Assembly (NCBI GenBank): GCA_016209685.1
Contig: JACQVQ010000001.1
Location: 18,397-82,396, forward strand
Length of the DNA stretch: 64,000 bases
Source of the DNA: Planctomycetota bacterium
GTDB lineage: Bacteria > Planctomycetota > Brocadiia > Brocadiales > Bathyanammoxibiaceae
Direction of reading: 5' to 3'
Part shown: one piece after another, positions 41,038 to 49,722 of the stretch
How positions within the stretch are numbered: position 1 is the first letter of the stretch
Layout of the letters: each line of letters starts with the position of its first letter
Position numbers and translations under genes: made by a program
Notes under the pieces: model-generated
Told to the model about the DNA's origin: nothing
Database searches by the model: none
What the model saw: only the letters and a program-made list of their open reading frames with translations

Positions 41038-42975
41038 TTATTCCTTCACCTCATAATCAGCATCAATGACGTCCCCCTCGCCAGGGGTGGCCCCACCACC
41101 CTTACCGCCTTTGACCTTTTCTGCCCCCGGGCCACCGGTTGGGCCTGTCCCTGCGGCCTTCGCCCTGGAGGCGGCCTCATACATGGCCTGGGCCAGCTTG
41201 TGAGAGGCCGTGGTGAGCTCTTCAATGGCCTTCTTTAGCTCGCCAATATTGTCACTCTCCTTGAGGGATTTAAGCCTGTCCACGGCCCTGATGACGGCCT
41301 CTCTGTCGGACTGGCTAATCTTGTCTCCGTACTCTTTAAGGGTCTTTTCCGTGGTATATATGAGCTGGTCTGCCTGGTTCCTGGTCTCGGCTAGCTCCCT
41401 CTTCTTCTTGTCTTCCTCGCCGAACCTCTCTGCATCCTTGCTCATCTTCTCCACCTCTTCTTTTGACAGGCCGGAGGAAGAGGTGATGGTAATCTTTTGC
41501 TCTTTTCCCGTACCGAGGTCTTTGGCATTGGCGTTCAGGATGCCATTGGCGTCTATATCAAAGGCGACCTCTATCTGCGGTATGCCTCTAGGGGCCGGGG
41601 GGATGCCCATCAGCTGGAAACGGCCCAGGGTACGGTTATCCCTGGCCATGGGCCTCTCTCCCTGGAGGACGTGGATGTCTACGGCCGTCTGGCTGTCGGC
41701 GGCCGTGGAGAATACCTCTTTTTTACCGGTAGGTATGGTGGTGTTCCTTGGTATAAGCACGGTCATGACCCCGCCCAGGGTCTCTACGCCGAGGGAGAGC
41801 GGAGTAACGTCCAGCAAGAGGATGTCCCTGACCTCTCCGCTTAAGACGGCGGCCTGGATAGCCGCCCCTACGGCTACCACCTCGTCAGGGTTAACTCCCT
41901 TACAAGGCTCTCTTTTAAAGAGGCCTTTTACGAGCTGCTGTACCCTGGGCATACGGATCATTCCCCCGACCAGTACCACCTCGTCTATTTTATCCGGTGG
42001 GAGTTTTGCATCGGACAGGGCTGTCTCGCAGGGTCTGACGCACCTCTGGACCAGGTGTTCTACCAGTTGTTCTAGTTTGGCCCTAGTGATGGTCATGGTC
42101 AGGTGCTTGGGCCCGGCCTGGTCAGCCGTGATGAAGGGGAGATTTACGTCGGTGCTCATGGTGTTAGAGAGTTCACACTTGGCCTTCTCTGCCGCCTCTC
42201 TTAGCCTTTGGTGGGCCACCGCGTCTTTCCTGAGGTCTATGCCCGTCTCTTTCTTGAATTCCTCGGCCATATAATCTGTCAATACCTTATCAAAATCATC
42301 TCCGCCCAGGTGGGTATCTCCATTGGTAGAGAGTACCTGGAATACCCCCTCGCCCACTTCCAGGATAGATATATCAAAGGTGCCGCCCCCCAGGTCAAAG
42401 ACCGCAATCCTCCCGGTCTTCTTTTTGTCCAGCCCGTAGGCAAGACAGGAGGCCGTGGGCTCATTTATTATCCTAACCACTTCCATCCCGGCAATGGTGC
42501 CAGCGTCCTTGGTGGCCTGTCGCTGGCTATCATTAAAATAGGCCGGTACGGTAATCACGGCCTTCTTGATGGGGTTCCCCAGGTAGTCTTCGGCCGACTT
42601 TTTCAGGTCCTGCAGTACCATGGCGGAGATTTCTGGCGGGGTAAAGCGTTTATCCCTTATTTCTACCTGTACGGGCTCTTCTGGCGCCCCTACTATCTTG
42701 AAGGGGACTAGCTTTTCCTCTTCAGCCACCTCGCTGTGGCGCCTCCCCATGAACCGCTTTATTGAGTAAACGGTATTTCTGGGGTTGATAATGGACTGCC
42801 TCCTGGCCAGTTGCCCGACCAGCCGATCCCCCTTATCGGTAAAGCCAACGCAAGAGGGGGTTAGCCTGCTGCCCTGGGAGTTCACTATGACCGTAGGCTG
42901 ATCCCCTTCCATAACGGCTACCACTGAGTTTGTAGTACCCAGGTCTATACCGATAATCTTTTCTTTTGCAGCCAT
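41038..42975 (-). CDS. dnaK: Chaperone protein DnaK (Hsp70)
   Basis: 645 aa. N-terminal ATPase: [56 protein letters not shown]; substrate domain with [20 protein letters not shown] and [14 protein letters not shown]; alpha-helical lid ([20 protein letters not shown]) and acidic tail ([14 protein letters not shown]). Full length with the standard Gly-rich linker. Preceded by a promoter candidate (43041-43068) rather than an obvious CIRCE. No grpE or dnaJ is adjacent; its partners here are the 55-aa protein, the DUF6338-like protein and clpB. Confidence 0.97.
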   Translation of the reverse strand: MAAKEKIIGIDLGTTNSVVAVMEGDQPTVIVNSQGSRLTPSCVGFTDKGDRLVGQLARRQSIINPRNTVYSIKRFMGRRHSEVAEEEKLVPFKIVGAPEEPVQVEIRDKRFTPPEISAMVLQDLKKSAEDYLGNPIKKAVITVPAYFNDSQRQATKDAGTIAGMEVVRIINEPTASCLAYGLDKKKTGRIAVFDLGGGTFDISILEVGEGVFQVLSTNGDTHLGGDDFDKVLTDYMAEEFKKETGIDLRKDAVAHQRLREAAEKAKCELSNTMSTDVNLPFITADQAGPKHLTMTITRAKLEQLVEHLVQRCVRPCETALSDAKLPPDKIDEVVLVGGMIRMPRVQQLVKGLFKREPCKGVNPDEVVAVGAAIQAAVLSGEVRDILLLDVTPLSLGVETLGGVMTVLIPRNTTIPTGKKEVFSTAADSQTAVDIHVLQGERPMARDNRTLGRFQLMGIPPAPRGIPQIEVAFDIDANGILNANAKDLGTGKEQKITITSSSGLSKEEVEKMSKDAERFGEEDKKKRELAETRNQADQLIYTTEKTLKEYGDKISQSDREAVIRAVDRLKSLKESDNIGELKKAIEELTTASHKLAQAMYEAASRAKAAGTGPTGGPGAEKVKGGKGGGATPGEGDVIDADYEVKE

Positions 42976-43040
42976 TCCTAATTTCTCCTTAAAGACTTAA
43001 CCCTTTCACCAAAAACTATTACATATCCTCTAAAACGTGT

Positions 43041-43068
43041 ATTATATCAGAATTGCCTGGATTTTCAA
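43041..43068 (-). promoter_or_regulatory. Candidate sigma-70 promoter of dnaK
   Basis: On the minus strand TTGAAA (43068-43063), 16-nt spacer, TATAAT (43046-43041), 59 nt before the ATG at 42975. A perfect -10. No CIRCE element (TTAGCACTC-N9-GAGTGCTAA) is seen. Confidence 0.65.
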
Positions 43069-43071
43069 TAA

Positions 43072-43109
43072 GTAGGGGCATCCGCCTGAGGCGGACAACG
43101 TGCCCCTAC
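43072..43109. repeat. Nested palindromes between dapB and dnaK
   Basis: GTAGGGGCA + TCCGCCTGAGGCGGA + CAACGTGCCCCTAC: a 15-nt unit (43081-43095) placed inside a GTAGGGGCACG...CGTGCCCCTAC unit, replacing CGTTG at its centre. Confidence 0.9.
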
Positions 43110-43115
43110 AACTAC

Positions 43116-43907
43116 TCAGAGGGAGATTACCTGCCGCATCTCGTAGAGACCTGGGGGCTTGCCTGCCAGGAACTTGGCGGCCCTTAGGGCCCCAAGGGCG
43201 AAGGTGTCCCTACTGTGGGCAGAGTGGACGAGTTCTATTGTCTCCCCCAGCGTGCCGAAGATGACCTTGTGGTCGCCCACGGTATCTCCCACCCTGAGGG
43301 CGTGGAGGCCAATCTGGCCCTTGGGGCGTTCACCCGTAATACCCTGGCGGCCATAAACGGCCGCCTCCTTCAGCTCACGGCCCGTGGCCTTACATATCTC
43401 CTGGGCCAGCTTCAGGGCGGTCCCGCTAGGGGCGTCCTTTTTAAACCGGTGGTGGACCTCTACGATTTCTATATCGTAGTCCTCCCCGAGGGCCCTGGCT
43501 ATCTGGGCCGCCGTCTGAAAGAGGAGGTTCACTCCCAGGCTCATGTTGGGGGATATGAGGCAGGGGATGCGTTGAGAGGACTTTTTGATACTGGCAAGCT
43601 GTTCTTCCGTATGGCCCGTGGTGCCTACGACTAATGCTATGCCTTTGGAGGCACAAAGGGCGGCCTTCGCTACCGAGGAACTGGGTTCTGAAAAGTCTAT
43701 AAGGACGTCCGCCTTACCGTTGAGGGTATCCGTAACCTTAACACCCAGATCCCCCTCCCCCGCCAATGAACCCACGTCTTTGCCCAGGAGCGGATGCCCC
43801 TCTCTTTCCAGGGCCGCAACCAGCTCAAGCCCTTTGTCTTTACATACAAGGGAGGCTATCTTTGAGCCCATCCGGCCGCAGGCCCCGTTGACTGCGACCC
43901 TTATCAT
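43116..43907 (-). CDS. dapB: 4-hydroxy-tetrahydrodipicolinate reductase
   Basis: Lysine and diaminopimelate pathway, NAD(P)H-dependent. 263 aa from ATG 43907 (AGAAGG upstream; the longer frame overlaps the rhomboid gene). Nucleotide motif VAVNGACGRMGSKIASLV (about 3-20), the VVGTTGHTEEQL block, SPNMSLGVNLLF and the catalytic EVHHRFKKDAPSGTALKLA (about 148-166, His and Lys pair), with GLHALRVGDTVGDHKVIFG. Overlaps the rhomboid gene by 4 nt. Confidence 0.95.
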   Translation of the reverse strand: MIRVAVNGACGRMGSKIASLVCKDKGLELVAALEREGHPLLGKDVGSLAGEGDLGVKVTDTLNGKADVLIDFSEPSSSVAKAALCASKGIALVVGTTGHTEEQLASIKKSSQRIPCLISPNMSLGVNLLFQTAAQIARALGEDYDIEIVEVHHRFKKDAPSGTALKLAQEICKATGRELKEAAVYGRQGITGERPKGQIGLHALRVGDTVGDHKVIFGTLGETIELVHSAHSRDTFALGALRAAKFLAGKPPGLYEMRQVISL

Positions 43908-44797
43908 GCCTTCTTCTCTTTTTTGGTGCCAGGTCCGCCTGAGGCGGATACCGCCTTCCATTTCCTAAACTTCTGGCTGGCCTTCTGGAGGAACTCCATC
44001 TCCTTCCCGGTAAGGTTCTCCAATCCTACTCTATTCACCTTGTCCAGGAGGGAATCCACCCGGCGGCGTATCTCCTCTCCCTCCCTAAGTTCCCTCGCCC
44101 TCTGTTTGGCCTGCCATAGGGACACTAAATCCCAGACCTTCGGCTCGTATCTGACAAACAGGAAACCATAAAGAAGCCCTCCCAGATGTGCATAGTAGGC
44201 GACACCCCCTCCGATGGGGAGGAGGCAGTTCAGGGCGGTCAGCCCGGCAAAGAGCATTACCAGGTGTTTGGCCTTTATAGGGAATATGAACAGTATGATA
44301 GTAACGTTGGGGAAGAGCATGGCAAAGGCGACCTCCACGGCAAAGATAGCCCCGGAGGCCCCGAGGATGGCCGTCTGGGGTAGGAGGAAGGCCGAAAGGA
44401 GGGCGGCAAAGACCCCGGCCGTAAAGTACAGGGTGAGGAACTTCTTGGTGCCCATGGCCCTCTCTACGTCCGCCCCAAACATCCATAGGGCGAACATGTT
44501 TATTATCAGGTGCCAGGGGTCGTAAATGCTGTGGAGGAAGGTATAGCTAAAAAATTGCCATAACCAGAGATTTCCCAGGGCGTCTGGGGGGTAAAACCAG
44601 AAAAGCTTGGTAAAAGGGTCCTGAGTCCATACCCTCACCCCTTCCCCAAGTCCCGGAACACCCCAACGTGAACTTATGGTAGAGAAAAGGAGTTCAAGGA
44701 TAAAGACCCCAACGTTAGCAATAATAAGGACTTTTATTGTCCTTGTCCATTTGCTCCCGAAGGACATGCCAAACTCTGGGGTATACCACTCGCTCAT
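43904..44797 (-). CDS. Rhomboid-family intramembrane serine protease
   Basis: 297 aa with at least six membrane segments. The catalytic Ser lies in GASGAIFAVEVAFAM (about 157-171) and the His in YAHLGGLLYGFLF (about 215-227); the WR-type loop is present near FLHSIYDPWHLIINMFALW. The N-terminal segment (about 20-42) is a membrane helix and the C-terminal tail is charged. An in-frame palindrome encodes SASGG near residue 284. The tail GPGTKKEKKA is non-conserved. Read together with dapB. Confidence 0.88.
   Translation of the reverse strand: MSEWYTPEFGMSFGSKWTRTIKVLIIANVGVFILELLFSTISSRWGVPGLGEGVRVWTQDPFTKLFWFYPPDALGNLWLWQFFSYTFLHSIYDPWHLIINMFALWMFGADVERAMGTKKFLTLYFTAGVFAALLSAFLLPQTAILGASGAIFAVEVAFAMLFPNVTIILFIFPIKAKHLVMLFAGLTALNCLLPIGGGVAYYAHLGGLLYGFLFVRYEPKVWDLVSLWQAKQRARELREGEEIRRRVDSLLDKVNRVGLENLTGKEMEFLQKASQKFRKWKAVSASGGPGTKKEKKA
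43934..43948. repeat. 15-nt palindrome in frame in the rhomboid C-terminus
   Basis: Coding strand TCCGCCTCAGGCGGA, read Ser-Ala-Ser-Gly-Gly. Confidence 0.9.
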
Positions 44798-44971
44798 CCT
44801 GTCCCCTTTAGCTGAGTAGATAGCAAACAGTAGGCAGGAAGACCGTTATCCCTGCAGACCGTCTACCTGGACACAAAGCCACACTATACTTCTTTCAGCC
44901 TAAAAGTCAAGGTGGGAGAGAGGGGTAAGTTTTCAAAATTGTGTGGAATCTTGGTCTAGGGGGGTCTCGGA

Positions 44972-45039
44972 TGTAGCCGCAACCTTTAGGTTGCGTTATC
45001 TTACGTAACCACCTTCGCAGGCTAAGGCCTGTGGCTACA
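44972..45039. repeat. GTAGCCGCAACCTTTAGG...GGCCTGTGGCTACA inverted repeat
   Basis: Outer arms TGTAGCC / GGCTACA enclose smaller hairpins (GCAACCTTTAGGTTGC, perfect). A related single unit AAGCTAAAGCCTGCGGCTAC is at 10792-10811. Confidence 0.7.
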
Positions 45040-45097
45040 GGTTCGCTCCGTCTAAGGCGAATCCGAACTCGCTTCCCAAGTTCAAGGACTTCCTTCC

Positions 45098-45126
45098 TTG
45101 ACAGCCCAGTCTAAGGGGAGTAGAAT
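45098..45126 (+). promoter_or_regulatory. Candidate sigma-70 promoter of the radical SAM operon
   Basis: TTGACA (45098-45103), 17-nt spacer, TAGAAT (45121-45126), 57 nt before the GTG start of the first radical SAM gene. A perfect -35 with optimal spacing. Confidence 0.65.
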
Positions 45127-45183
45127 CCTGGTTTTGGCGGTGGGACTCTATAGCGACAGGGTCACCCCCAACGAGGAATACTG

Positions 45184-46797
45184 GTGAGAATACTCTTATT
45201 ATCCATGCCTGACATGGTGCCCCAGCTAAAATCCTGGCAGGCGCCCAACCTGGCCCTTTCTACCATTACAGGTAACGTCCTGACCACACAGCCGGACCAC
45301 GAGGTCTACGTGGCAGACCTGATTTTGGTAAGGGACAGGTTAGTAGATAACGTCCAGGCACTCCTGAAGGGCTTTAAGCCCAACCTGGTGGCCCTCACTG
45401 CCATGAGCTTCCAGTTCAACACGGCCAGGCGGATTGCCTCCTACATAAAGTTCCTTGATAAGGACATAAAGACCGTGCTGGGGGGGTATCACGCCACCCT
45501 CATGTACGACGAAATAACACAGGACGGCGGTGGTAAGACCACTCCCGCCGCAGACCCCTTTGATTTTATTCTGCGCGGGGAGGGCGACCACAGCTTTGGC
45601 GAACTCCTCCAGGGTCTGGAGGGTAAACGCCCATTAGAAACCATCCGTGGGCTGTCCTTCAAGGTGGCGGCCGCCTCAGGTGAACGCTGGGTGCATAATA
45701 CCCCAAGACCCCTTGAAGACCTGACAAAGATTGCCCTTCCCAACCGTACCAACAGGCTATTTAAAGGTTATGCCTTTGGACTGCACAGCCTGGACATCAT
45801 TGAGACCTCCAGGGGCTGTACCATGCCCTGCAATTTTTGCAGTATGAGTCACATGTATGGACAGACCTTCCGCACCTATCCCCTGGAGAGAGTAATGGCC
45901 GACATTGCCAACGCAAAAAAACGGGGGGCAAGATATCTGGCCATTTCTGATGATAATATATGCCTGGATTTAAAACGCCTGGAGGCGTTGTGCGATGCCA
46001 TCATCGGCGCGGGCCACAATGATATCTCTTACGTGGTACAGGCCAGTAGCGTGGGCATGTCCTCTTCAGAAACCCTGATAGAAAAGATGGCCAGGGCAGG
46101 CTTTGAGGTGGTATTCCTGGGGATTGAAAACGTCTCCGAAAGAAACCTGAAACTAATGAAAAAGGGAAACATAGTGGAGAGGACAAAGAGGGCCGTAGAA
46201 CTCCTCCACAAGTACGATATCCTCATCGTCGGCGGGATGATTATAGGCCACCCCGAAGACCGTGAGGAAGACATCGCCCAGAACTACGAGTTCTTTGACA
46301 AGATGGACGTTGATTTTTATAGCGACCAGATTATCACCCCTTATCCCAAGACGGGCATGCGGGAGGAACTCCTCAAACAGGGCCTTATTTCTAACCCGTA
46401 TGACTACAGCAAGTACAACGGCTTCTGGGCCAACGTCAGGACAAGATACCTGGATTCCCAGGAATTGCAGTTCGTCAAGTGGCTATACCGCCGAAAATAC
46501 TCCACCTTCTATAAGACGACCCGGGCCTTTAAAAACCGCTTTCCCCTTGCCTGGCTACTCAGGGCCTTTGCCCTAAGGCCCTACTATCGCATCAAAGACC
46601 TATTTGCCCAGTGGGGCAAGTCTGAAAGGGAGGTATTCCTGAGGGAGATGGACGCATTTAGCCACCTCAATGACTTTCCGGAACTACCGGGAAAGACGTC
46701 CAACCCATCGGGGGTGGCCCAACCACCCGAAAATTCAGAGACACTCGTCAACCTCGGGGCAGGTCTAAAACCCGCCCCTACAATCAACATAAACTGA
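45184..46797 (+). CDS. B12-binding-domain radical SAM protein, copy 1
   Basis: 537 aa. An N-terminal cobalamin-binding-like Rossmann domain (MRILLLSMPDMVPQL to about 150, with VLGGYHATLM and DFILRGEGDHSFGELL) is followed by the radical SAM core with CTMPCNFC, a CxxxCxxC cluster motif at about 213-220, and IVGGMIIGHPEDREEDIAQN. Then a C-terminal tail whose last 10 residues (GAGLKPAPTI) come from the GTAGGGGC palindrome, where the original end seems to have been extended. It shares the promoter at 45098 with copy 2, one base away. Reaction unknown: such proteins do methylation, ring formation or lipid modification. Confidence 0.85.
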   Translation: MRILLLSMPDMVPQLKSWQAPNLALSTITGNVLTTQPDHEVYVADLILVRDRLVDNVQALLKGFKPNLVALTAMSFQFNTARRIASYIKFLDKDIKTVLGGYHATLMYDEITQDGGGKTTPAADPFDFILRGEGDHSFGELLQGLEGKRPLETIRGLSFKVAAASGERWVHNTPRPLEDLTKIALPNRTNRLFKGYAFGLHSLDIIETSRGCTMPCNFCSMSHMYGQTFRTYPLERVMADIANAKKRGARYLAISDDNICLDLKRLEALCDAIIGAGHNDISYVVQASSVGMSSSETLIEKMARAGFEVVFLGIENVSERNLKLMKKGNIVERTKRAVELLHKYDILIVGGMIIGHPEDREEDIAQNYEFFDKMDVDFYSDQIITPYPKTGMREELLKQGLISNPYDYSKYNGFWANVRTRYLDSQELQFVKWLYRRKYSTFYKTTRAFKNRFPLAWLLRAFALRPYYRIKDLFAQWGKSEREVFLREMDAFSHLNDFPELPGKTSNPSGVAQPPENSETLVNLGAGLKPAPTININ

Positions 46798-46798
46798 T

Positions 46799-48286
46799 AT
46801 GAAAATACTATTACTATCCATGCCCGACTCCACGCCCCTCTTTGACCTCAGGAGGTGGCGCGCCCCCAACCTGGCCATGGCCTCCCTGGCCGGCAATATC
46901 ACGGGCCATCAGGTAGCCATTGCAGACCTCGTCCTGAGGAGGGAAAAAGTAAAGGAGGTCGTAGAGGAACTTATAAGGGACTATAACCCCGACGTCGTGG
47001 GCCTCAGCGCCATGAGCTTCCAATTCGCTACGGCCAGGAGGGTAGCTACCTTTATAAAGAGACTGAGAAAAGAGACAATAACAGTACTGGGGGGGTACCA
47101 TGCCACCCTGCTCTTTGAAGAGATATGCACGTCGGAGGATTCCCGCCCCTTTGACTACATCTTAAGGGGCGAGGGAGAGCTGGCCTTCGGCGAGTTGCTG
47201 GAGGTACTGGAAGGGAAGAGGGGTCCGGATACGGTACTGGGCCTATCCTACCGTAAAGGGGACGGCTTCACACATAACCCCCGCAGACCACCGGAAGACC
47301 TGGAAAAGATAAAGATTCCAGACCGGACCAAAAGGCTCTGGGGCGGAAACCACTTCAACGGCTATGTCCTGGACATCATAGAATCCTCCAGGGGCTGTAC
47401 CATGCCCTGCACCTTCTGCTGTATGGACAAGATGTACGGGAAGACCTTCCGTCCCTACAGCATCCCAAGGGTCATAGATGACATCGCCCACGCCAAGAAA
47501 CAGGGACTGGGACACCTCATATTCTCAGACGACAACTTTGCCCTGGACATCAAGCGTTTTGAGACCCTGTGCGACGCCATCTATGAGGCAGGCCATAACG
47601 ACATGCGATACATCATCCAGGCCAGCAGTACGGGCATAGCCTCCTCAGACACCCTGGTAGATAAAATGGCCCGGGCAGGCTTCAAGATTGTCTTCCTCGG
47701 CATTGAAAACATCTCCCCGGAAAACCTCAAGAGGTTAAAAAAGGGCAACATAGTAGAAAAGACCCGCCTGGCCGTAAAGAAACTCCATGACCGTAACATC
47801 ATGATTGTGGGCGGGATTATCCTGGGCAATCCCGAGGATAAAGAGGAGGATATTGCCGGGAACTATCGCTTCCTCAAGGAACTAGACATTGACTTCTATG
47901 CCGACCAGATACTCACCCCTTACCCCAAGACCCCCGTCAGGGAGGAACTCCACCAGATGGGGCTCATAACCAACCTGAACGACTTCAGCCGGTATAACAC
48001 CTTCTGGGCCAACGTAAAGACCAAATACCTGGACTCCTCCCAGATACAATTCCTCAGATGGAAGTACAACAGGCTCTATGCCGATAACATGCTGGCCACC
48101 AAGACCTTTATAAAGAACCACCCCTTCTGGTACTTCTGCACAGCCTATCTCTATAGACCTTACTGGAGACTCAAGGAATACCTCTCAGGGAACACCCGCC
48201 TCAGCGAAAGGGAGTGCTACCTGCGGGACGTCAAGAGGGCCGAGGACCTCAACTACTTCAAAGACCTGTGCCAGGAAGTGGCGTAG
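46799..48286 (+). CDS. B12-binding-domain radical SAM protein, copy 2
   Basis: 495 aa, starts 1 nt after copy 1 stops. Same layout: N-terminal MKILLLSMPDSTPL, VLGGYHATLLFEEI, FDYILRGEGELAFGELL, then CTMPCTFCCMDKMYG (CxxxCxxC), FIVGGIILGNPEDKEEDIAGN and a C-terminal helical region. I estimate 55-65 percent identity to copy 1 along the whole length, so it is a tandem duplication that diverged. The YCRPY-like stretch after the cluster motif and tails differ most, so the two may act on different steps. It lacks the repeat-derived tail. Confidence 0.85.
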   Translation: MKILLLSMPDSTPLFDLRRWRAPNLAMASLAGNITGHQVAIADLVLRREKVKEVVEELIRDYNPDVVGLSAMSFQFATARRVATFIKRLRKETITVLGGYHATLLFEEICTSEDSRPFDYILRGEGELAFGELLEVLEGKRGPDTVLGLSYRKGDGFTHNPRRPPEDLEKIKIPDRTKRLWGGNHFNGYVLDIIESSRGCTMPCTFCCMDKMYGKTFRPYSIPRVIDDIAHAKKQGLGHLIFSDDNFALDIKRFETLCDAIYEAGHNDMRYIIQASSTGIASSDTLVDKMARAGFKIVFLGIENISPENLKRLKKGNIVEKTRLAVKKLHDRNIMIVGGIILGNPEDKEEDIAGNYRFLKELDIDFYADQILTPYPKTPVREELHQMGLITNLNDFSRYNTFWANVKTKYLDSSQIQFLRWKYNRLYADNMLATKTFIKNHPFWYFCTAYLYRPYWRLKEYLSGNTRLSERECYLRDVKRAEDLNYFKDLCQEVA

Positions 48287-48289
48287 GAA

Positions 48290-48364
48290 GAAAGAATTCA
48301 GAACTCAGTAGTCAGAATCCAGAGTTTTGTATCCTTGATTCTGTATTCTGAATTCTGTATTCTA
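48290..48364. repeat. AGAATTCAGAA / TTCTGAATTCTG repeat
   Basis: Inverted low-complexity repeat between the second radical SAM gene and DUF362. The same units flank rpoN (4766-4815) and csoR (15255-15285, 15950-15990). Confidence 0.65.
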
Positions 48365-48388
48365 TGGAAATAGTAGGGCTTAAATGAC

Positions 48389-49588
48389 ATGGAAACCAAG
48401 GCCACCGTAGCCATCACCCGTTGTCAGGAATACGACCCAAAGCAGGTCTACCAGGCCGTTAAGACCTCCCTTGAACAGGTAGACGGCATTCACAAATTAC
48501 TAAGCAACGGGAAGAAAAAGGTACTCCTGAAGCCTAACCTGCTATCGGCCTCTCTAGGCCCTGAGCGGGCCGTAAACACCCACCCCGTGGTGGTGAGGGC
48601 CCTGGTGGACTTCTTCCAGAAGGAAGGTGGGGCAGAGGTCTATATAGGCGATTCTTGCGGTAGCCTGAGGAGCGGCTCTACCAACAAGGCCTTTAAGGTT
48701 ACAAGGCTGGATGAGGTCGCCCAGGAAACTGGTGCCCACTGGATAAACTTTGACCAGGATAAGCACATAGAAATCAAAAAGACCAATGGGGCTACTTTGC
48801 CCACTTTCAAAATGGCTGGTATCGTAAAGGATGCAGACCTGGTAGTCTCTATCCCCAAACTGAAGACCCACGGCCTGACTAAATACACCGGGGCAATCAA
48901 GAATACCCTTGGGGTTATCCCTGCCAATGGAAAAAAGAACGTCCACGTCCAGGCCCCTAAGCCCAGCGTCTTCGCCAGGGCCCTGGTAGACATATATGAG
49001 GAAGTAAAACCCCATCTGACCGTAATGGATGCCATAGTGGGCATGGAGGGCAACGGCCCCAATGCAGGAGACCCCAGAAAGGTGGGCCTTATTATAGCCG
49101 GGAGAGACGGCGTGGCCCTGGACGTAGTAGCTTCTAAAATTATCGGCTACGAGCCCATGTCCATCCCCACCACGCAATACGCCTGGGAACGGGGCCTGGG
49201 CGTAGGGGAACTCAGCAAAATCAGGGTCCTCGGGGCAGAGATAAAGGAGGTAGCCATACCAGACTTTAAGCGCTCCTCCAGCTTCGCCCAGGACTTCGCC
49301 CTAAATTTCCTTCCGGGCGCAGTGTTTGCCAAGTTCTTTGACATATCCACAACTGCCACCTCCTCTGTGTGCGAATCCAATTGCACCCGCTGTTATGCCT
49401 GCGTCAAGAACTGCCCCGTCGGGGCCATGAGCACGGTGGAGGGCCGGGTGGTAGTGGATAAGGAAAAGTGCATCGGCTGTTACTGTTGTGACGAGGTCTG
49501 TGACTACAAGGCCATTGAAATGAAACGCTCCCCCATGGGCGAGGTATTCGTGGGCATCGCCAAATTCTTGCGGATAGAGAAGACTTAA
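48389..49588 (+). CDS. DUF362 protein with two C-terminal [4Fe-4S] ferredoxin motifs
   Basis: 399 aa. N-terminal DUF362 domain (KKVLLKPNLLSASLGPERAV, VYIGDSCGSLRSGSTNKAF-like block, VSIPKLKTHGLTKYTGAIKN, IIAGRDGVALDVVASKIIGY), then a di-cluster segment CTRCYACVKNCPVGAMS and CIGCYCCDEVCDYKAIEM (about 331-377), two C-x2-C-x2-C-x3-C motifs. Likely an electron-transfer or redox partner; association with the radical SAM pair, which need single-electron donors, is an attractive inference. DUF362 itself has no settled function. Confidence 0.85.
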   Translation: METKATVAITRCQEYDPKQVYQAVKTSLEQVDGIHKLLSNGKKKVLLKPNLLSASLGPERAVNTHPVVVRALVDFFQKEGGAEVYIGDSCGSLRSGSTNKAFKVTRLDEVAQETGAHWINFDQDKHIEIKKTNGATLPTFKMAGIVKDADLVVSIPKLKTHGLTKYTGAIKNTLGVIPANGKKNVHVQAPKPSVFARALVDIYEEVKPHLTVMDAIVGMEGNGPNAGDPRKVGLIIAGRDGVALDVVASKIIGYEPMSIPTTQYAWERGLGVGELSKIRVLGAEIKEVAIPDFKRSSSFAQDFALNFLPGAVFAKFFDISTTATSSVCESNCTRCYACVKNCPVGAMSTVEGRVVVDKEKCIGCYCCDEVCDYKAIEMKRSPMGEVFVGIAKFLRIEKT

Positions 49589-49722
49589 TCGCCCTTGTCA
49601 CGAGTGGCCCTGGCCCTGTACCTTACGGCACGGGACTAACCACCTCACAATCCCTTTTAATCTGCCCCTCTAAAACCTTAACCTGAAGCACTGAAACGGT
49701 TCAAGAATCTAAAGGAGATAAT

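Larger units (their letters stand above)
44798..45183. other. Divergent intergenic region with repeats and a promoter
   Basis: 386 nt between rhomboid and radical SAM genes. Holds a GTAGCCGCAACC...GGTTGCG...GGCTAAGGCCTGTGGCTAC palindromic unit (44972-45039), as also near 10790, and the promoter at 45098. A remaining 60-70 nt on either side shows nothing recognisable. Confidence 0.6.

Noticed and set aside
41210..42274. 354-aa open frame antisense to dnaK
   Set aside because: Low-complexity Ser-rich shadow of dnaK, a common artefact.
45184..49588. Assignment of the radical SAM/DUF362 genes to ladderane or other named lipid pathway
   Set aside because: Nothing in the sequence shows a substrate; taxonomic guess alone is not enough.
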